A stretch of 11,181 bases of DNA from Brachyspira sp. CAG:484. GTDB taxonomy: Bacteria > Cyanobacteriota > Vampirovibrionia > Gastranaerophilales > Gastranaerophilaceae. The notes below the pieces were generated by a model. That model was not told the origin of the DNA. It did no database searches and was given only the letters and a program-made list of their open reading frames with translations. A program made the translations under genes and the position numbers. Numbering within the stretch: the stretch's first letter is position 1; the number at the start of each line of letters is the position of its first letter. Below, piece after piece: positions 7,964 through 11,181 of this stretch. The stretch is taken from positions 2,760-13,940 of the forward strand of contig HF989730.1 of assembly GCA_000431315.1 (NCBI GenBank). Reading direction: 5' to 3'.

Positions 7964-9399
7964 TGCGTAAATTGTTAATTGCATTTGCTGTTGCGCTTGC
8001 TGTGTCATCAGCAGGCTATGCTACCAAGCTTCCTGATAATGTGAAAGAGGCTGTCACAAAAGATTTTCCGAATACAAATTTCAGGTTTGACGGAGTTATA
8101 ATCCTTCCTGATAATACGGTTTATCTTCCTCTTATTCCTGCAAAGCTCAATCCCGGCAAAGAATTAACAATCAAAACCACTTACCCTTCCGGTAAAACTC
8201 TTGCACAAAAACCTGATGTTGTAATTTTTGATAATGATTATGTACTTTTGAAGGTTCTCGTTGATTCTAAAGGACAGAAAAGTATTGCAAAAATGGCAAA
8301 CCCGCCGCAGGAAGTTCGTACCGGACTTTTGCCGCAGGATATGCTGGTTCCGCGAAACCTTTCAATTCCGGAGAACTTAAAGAACATTATCGGTAATCTT
8401 GAGATTACAACAAGTAAAGATCCGGGTTTAATTGTTCCGGCGATTAAAACAACAGCTTCTTCAGGGCAGATTAATTCACTTGCTGCACTGCCGCAATTCA
8501 AAAATAAGATTTTATATGTAGCATCAAATGTATCTAAGAATATTCAGGTTATGAACCCTGAGCGTAAAACTCCTGCGTATGCGCTTCAGCAGGAAAATAT
8601 TCCTATTGCTATAAAAGGATATAAAGACAGCTTTCTGCTTGTTACCTGTTACGGAAAAAGGTCAATGGATGTAATTTCACTTGCTGATGACAAAGTTATA
8701 AAACAGATTGAATTTAAGACACAGCCCGACGAAATCATAATTGACTTAAAAAATAATATTGCGTATGTTGCAAGTGGTGAGGATTGCAGCATATATGTTG
8801 TAAATCTTGAAAGTATGACTGTTAAAAAACAGATTAAAGTTAACGGTATGTGTGAAAAGCTTACATTGAGCGCAGACGGTACAAAGATGTTTTACAATGA
8901 CAAACAAACACGCACAATCTGGGCTGTGGAACTTGATAACAATTATATGTTAAAAGAAGTAGGCAAGTTCCCGAATGTTTCAAAAATTGCATATCTCAAT
9001 AATAAGATTTATGTTACAAGCCGTACAAAAAGCCGTTTAGCAATTATCGACTATGAAACAATGGGTTTAATGTCTGAAAATGCTATTGCGGAAAAACCGG
9101 TTGATATGCTTGCTTATAAGGATTTTCTGTATGTTCTCGGGGCTGTCGGCAATAAGATTGAAGTTATAGACACAACAACAGATAAGCTTGTTGAAACAAT
9201 TGAACTTAATACTAATGACGGCTTCCCGTCTAAACTGAACTATATTGAAGGAACAAATCTTGCTCTCGTAACCGATGCAAAGGCAGGTGTATATACTATT
9301 ATTGACCTTGATGCAAAGAAAATTATAAAAACAAATCCTATAGATCTGCCTGTAAGTTCTATTGTTGTTGCAAACAGAGTTAGAAAGATAGGTAAATGA
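7963..9399 (+). CDS. Secreted YncE/YVTN-like beta-propeller protein
   Basis: A 478-residue exported protein. A signal peptide with a basic start and hydrophobic core (MRKLLIAFAVALAVSSAGYA) probably ends at residue 20. A small N-terminal module of about 100 residues of unknown type follows (FRFDGVIILPDNTVYLPLIP). From about residue 178 the chain shows repeated blades with the pattern 'YVAS...xIxVxNxxxxKxxxxI': NKILYVASNVSKNIQVMNPE, NNIAYVASGEDCSIYVVNLE (about 263), KIYVTSRTKSRLAIIDYET, and FLYVLGAVGNKIEVIDTTTD (about 387). This is typical of YncE-like surface or periplasmic propellers that bind other molecules, and no enzymatic motif is visible. The start has AAAGGAG 10 nt upstream, inside dnaJ, and overlaps the dnaJ stop by one base. 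Linkage to chaperone genes suggests shared expression rather than shared mechanism. Confidence 0.85.
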   Translation: MRKLLIAFAVALAVSSAGYATKLPDNVKEAVTKDFPNTNFRFDGVIILPDNTVYLPLIPAKLNPGKELTIKTTYPSGKTLAQKPDVVIFDNDYVLLKVLVDSKGQKSIAKMANPPQEVRTGLLPQDMLVPRNLSIPENLKNIIGNLEITTSKDPGLIVPAIKTTASSGQINSLAALPQFKNKILYVASNVSKNIQVMNPERKTPAYALQQENIPIAIKGYKDSFLLVTCYGKRSMDVISLADDKVIKQIEFKTQPDEIIIDLKNNIAYVASGEDCSIYVVNLESMTVKKQIKVNGMCEKLTLSADGTKMFYNDKQTRTIWAVELDNNYMLKEVGKFPNVSKIAYLNNKIYVTSRTKSRLAIIDYETMGLMSENAIAEKPVDMLAYKDFLYVLGAVGNKIEVIDTTTDKLVETIELNTNDGFPSKLNYIEGTNLALVTDAKAGVYTIIDLDAKKIIKTNPIDLPVSSIVVANRVRKIGK

Positions 9400-9965
9400 T
9401 TACTGATTTTAATGAAACTGCACAGGAAGTTTTAACCGGACTAGAGAAAACACAGAGGGATTTTTGGAATATTTCCCGTCCTACAGCACTGTTTCTGTAT
9501 AATTTGATAAAAAATGAAGGTTTTACTCATGGGCTAGAAGTCGGAACTTCAAATGGTTATTCAGGTATCTGGCTTTCCACAGCATTAAAGGCAAACGGCG
9601 GAACTCTTGATACAATAGAATATTATGAAAAGCGTTTCTCAATTGCTCTGGAAAACTTTAAAAAGTGTGGAACTGCTGATGTCGTGACAATTCATCCTGG
9701 TTCTGCCTGTGATATTCTAAGGGAATTGCCTCAGGATTTTGAAATAGATTTTGCGTTTGTTGATGCTAATAAAAGAGAATCGATTGAGTATTTTAACTTA
9801 ATACATCCTCATTTAAAGGTTGGGGGAGTTTTTACATGCGACAATGTTCTCTCGCATAAAGAAAAAGTTCAGACATATATTGATGCAATTAACTCACATC
9901 CTGATTACAGGCATGTTATTCTTGACCTGCCGGCAGGATTATCGTTTGCAAGAAAATTACGCTAG
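9396..9965 (+). CDS. Class I SAM-dependent O-methyltransferase (family 3 type)
   Basis: A 189-residue cytosolic methyltransferase resembling the metal-dependent O-methyltransferase family (PF01596 type, such as catechol/caffeoyl-CoA methyltransferases and bacterial TrmR/YrrM). The SAM-binding motif I is LEVGTSNGYSG (47-57). The acidic residue after strand 2 is in DTIEYYEKR. The metal-ligand motifs are FVDANK (121-126) and CDNVLSHK (148-155), matching the family DAxK and DNVL motifs. Length is slightly below the usual 200-220, with a shortened N-terminus. The start codon overlaps the propeller stop (ATGA), which indicates translational coupling. The substrate cannot be told. TrmR-type tRNA uridine methylation and small-molecule or glycan methylation are both possible, and the acyltransferase downstream slightly favours the latter. 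Confidence 0.88.
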   Translation: MITDFNETAQEVLTGLEKTQRDFWNISRPTALFLYNLIKNEGFTHGLEVGTSNGYSGIWLSTALKANGGTLDTIEYYEKRFSIALENFKKCGTADVVTIHPGSACDILRELPQDFEIDFAFVDANKRESIEYFNLIHPHLKVGGVFTCDNVLSHKEKVQTYIDAINSHPDYRHVILDLPAGLSFARKLR

Positions 9966-9981
9966 GAAAAGGAGTGTAAGA

Positions 9982-10780
9982 ATGCTAAAAATCAGTAATA
10001 GTAATAACTTCGGGGGGGGGGCGCGACTTTCTAAGCTTATATAAAGAGCTTATTAACAATACTTTAGTAAGATTTATTAGTATATTTATAATTTCTTCAA
10101 AACTAAGAAGAAAGTTTCGATGTAAATTTCTATATTTGCATGAGATGTGTTCTAATGGAAATAAAGTTTTTTTGATAGATGAAAATGGGCAGGTTAAGCA
10201 AATTGCCAATCCTGTTAATGGTGTTAGGATTTCTTTTAAAGGTTGTAACAATCAAGTATTTTTGAATAAAAATATTGAATTTAAAAATTCCAGATTAATA
10301 TTTACAGGCAATAACGCAAAAGCTTCACTTGGTTCGGGTTATTATGATAATTTTAATGCAATACTTGCTGAAAATGGTAATTTAGCTATAGGAAATAATT
10401 TTAAATGCTTTGGGGTTACACTGCATTTGAGAGAATTTGGTTCAACTATTTTTATCGGGAATAATTGTTTATTTTCTTTAAAAATTAACATATGGGGATC
10501 AGATATTCACTCGTTAATTATACGTGGTGAAAATAAAGCATACAACTTAACAAAACCTATTTTTATAGGTGATAATGTTTGGCTAGGTTATCATTCTGTT
10601 GTAACGAAAGGAGCTATAATCTCAAACAATAGTGCTGTAGGAACAATGGCAGTTGTATCTGGTAAATTTACAGAGCCGAATATTGTTTTGGCAGGTAATC
10701 CAGCAAGGATTGTTAAGCGTGGTATAATGTGGTCTGAGCTTTCCCCTTATGAATACAACCAGCTATTTTGCGATGATTAA
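9982..10780 (+). CDS. Phase-variable left-handed beta-helix acyltransferase, OFF as sequenced
   Basis: Probable O-acyltransferase of the hexapeptide-repeat (LbH, WbbJ/CapG-like) group, which acetylates sugars of surface polysaccharides from acetyl-CoA. The ATG at 9982 has GGAG (9971-9974) 7 nt upstream and lies 16 nt after the methyltransferase. After ten codons comes a run of ten G (10012-10021). Read literally, the frame ends at 10044 after 20 residues. With nine G it continues without a stop to 10780, giving 265 residues; twelve G also restores the frame. In that numbering the coil has hexapeptide turns, a likely catalytic histidine in GSDIHSL (H176, codon at 10508), IGDNVWLGYHSVVTKGA (195-211) and the family ending AGNPARIVKR (237-246). 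The bulk of the gene, open from the TTG at 10136, has no Shine-Dalgarno of its own. It is visibly more AT-rich than its neighbours, suggesting transfer. Confidence 0.82.
10012..10021 (+). repeat. Poly-G tract (10 G), candidate phase-variation switch
   Basis: Ten consecutive G sit between codon 10 and the body of the acyltransferase gene, in otherwise AT-rich DNA. Long G runs slip during replication. Nine or twelve G join the ATG at 9982 to the downstream frame, while ten or eleven end in early stops (10 G at 10044; 11 G also reaches a TAA within a few codons). Confidence 0.9.
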
Positions 10781-10812
10781 ATAGTCTTGCAAGTAATAAA
10801 AAAACAGGTTAT

Positions 10813-10970
10813 AATAAAAACAAAAACCAAAGAAAAACAAATAGAAAAAAGGGAAAATATTTATTTTCTCAAACACGCTCACACTCCGTTCCCGCTATCG
10901 TTTCGAAAACAAATATTTTCCCTTATTTTTCTATTTGTTTTTCTTTGGCTTTGCTTGTTGCTTTTTATTC
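10813..10970. repeat. Long imperfect inverted repeat (hairpin element 1)
   Basis: The left arm, 10821-10862, is nearly the exact reverse complement of 10911-10953: AAGAAAAACAAATAG pairs with CTATTTGTTTTTCTT, and GGGAAAATATTT with AAATATTTTCCC. The only inner irregularity is a one- to two-base difference in the A/T run. Pairing continues less perfectly outward, to about 10813 and 10970, and inward (TTTTC/GAAAA, AAAC/GTTT). The loop of about 25 nt is GC-rich, CGCTCACACTCCG followed by TTCCCGCTATC. The element starts about 30 bases after the acyltransferase stop. It may act as a terminator for the grpE operon or be a small mobile or repetitive element. Confidence 0.8.
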
Positions 10971-11046
10971 TAAGTAACTATAAAACTTTTTGAGGCGATT
11001 GCAGAAGCAGCGCGAGAGCGTGTCCGAAAAAAGTTTTTGTTACTTA
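10971..11046. repeat. Second inverted repeat with GC-rich loop (hairpin element 2)
   Basis: TAAGTAACTATAAAACTTTTT (10971-10991) is the near reverse complement of AAAAAAGTTTTTGTTACTTA (11027-11046). The 35-nt loop is markedly GC-rich (GAGGCGATTGCAG, later CGCGAGAGCGTGTCCG). The element abuts hairpin 1 directly and has the same design of AT stem and GC loop. Its loop contains GAGCGTGT (11016-11023), the exact complement of ACACGCTC (10873-10880) next to the loop of hairpin 1. Confidence 0.7.
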
Positions 11047-11049
11047 AAT

Positions 11050-11181
11050 GTGCTGACTGCTTCTTTTCCGTTACCAGCTTGGAGGACCATTTCGCGCCGC
11101 CGAACAAAGAAGCATTAAACCAGGTTTTACTTTAGCCGAGGTATTGATAACCTTAGGCATAATAGGTGTTGTGGCTGGTAT
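11050..11181 (+). pseudogene. 5' end of a type IV prepilin-like gene with apparent frameshift (runs off window)
   Basis: From 11123 the sequence reads GFTLAEVLITLGIIGVVAG, the hallmark of type IV pilins and type II secretion pseudopilins: prepilin-peptidase site between G (11123-11125) and F, glutamate at +5, then the hydrophobic helix. In this frame no ATG, GTG or TTG occurs between the upstream stop (11054-11056) and the motif. The neighbouring frame, open from 10984 with a GTG at 11050, ends in SRRRTKKH then TAA just before the motif. Removing one T from CATTAAA (11113-11119) joins them as SRRRTKKHKPG|FTLAEV, a normal basic prepilin leader. A GGAGGA (11081-11086) precedes an ATT at 11089 that would give a 12-residue leader. 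Broken gene, silent cassette, unusual start or sequencing error are all possible. The 3' part is outside the window. Confidence 0.65.

Noticed and set aside
9820..10044. 74-residue frame overlapping the methyltransferase end
   Set aside because: Its first part is a shadow of the methyltransferase. Only its last 20 codons (from 9982) matter, as the OFF-state leader of the acyltransferase.
10022..10135. Programmed ribosomal frameshift as the main explanation of the split acyltransferase
   Set aside because: No slippery heptamer with a downstream stem-loop is evident, and a G run beside the start codon is better explained by slippage-based phase variation. Transcriptional slippage remains a minor alternative.
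9985..10251. 88-residue reverse frame over the poly-G region
   Set aside because: It is antisense to the acyltransferase leader, which has a ribosome site and a coherent family fold in the forward frame.
10787..10993. 68-residue frame across the inverted repeat
   Set aside because: Its composition (K/T/Q-rich then F/L-rich) is just the two arms of hairpin 1 translated. There is no ribosome site and no family resemblance.

Overview
The window is AT-rich bacterial chromosome. The gene content (mfd, murA, grpE, dnaJ) is housekeeping. Low GC, a small orphan protein opening with 'NFTGIKNIGY', and a prepilin start reading 'FTLAEVLITLGIIGVVAG' at the right edge together recall gut Vampirovibrionia (Gastranaerophilales, the non-photosynthetic sisters of Cyanobacteria). 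That assignment is inference from protein style, not a search result.

Layout. Positions 1-2967 (minus) hold the first 989 codons of mfd, whose 3' end lies outside the window. Positions 2968-3233 are intergenic, with a 5-bp tandem repeat. A small orphan gene (3234-3527, plus) follows, then a bidirectional terminator at 3555-3584. Next is a minus-strand pair: murA (TTG start at 5230) overlaps a small gene encoding a duplicated 'RWYDxDP' motif. Divergent promoters separate murA from an orphan 233-aa gene (5408-6109, plus). From 6195 a plus-strand operon runs grpE, dnaJ, a secreted YncE-like beta-propeller, an O-methyltransferase and a left-handed beta-helix acyltransferase. The last four are tightly packed (TAATG overlap, ATGA overlap, 16-nt gap). 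Positions 10781-11181 hold two long inverted repeats and the 5' end of a type IV prepilin-like gene whose reading frame looks broken.

The main discovery is in the acyltransferase. Its well-formed start (Shine-Dalgarno GGAG, ATG at 9982) is followed ten codons later by a run of ten G in an otherwise AT-rich gene. With ten G the frame ends after 20 codons. With nine (or twelve) G it runs uninterrupted into the acyltransferase frame, giving 265 aa with nine G. This has the design of a homopolymeric contingency (phase-variation) switch on a surface-glycan-modifying enzyme, captured here in the OFF state. It sits at the end of a chaperone operon.
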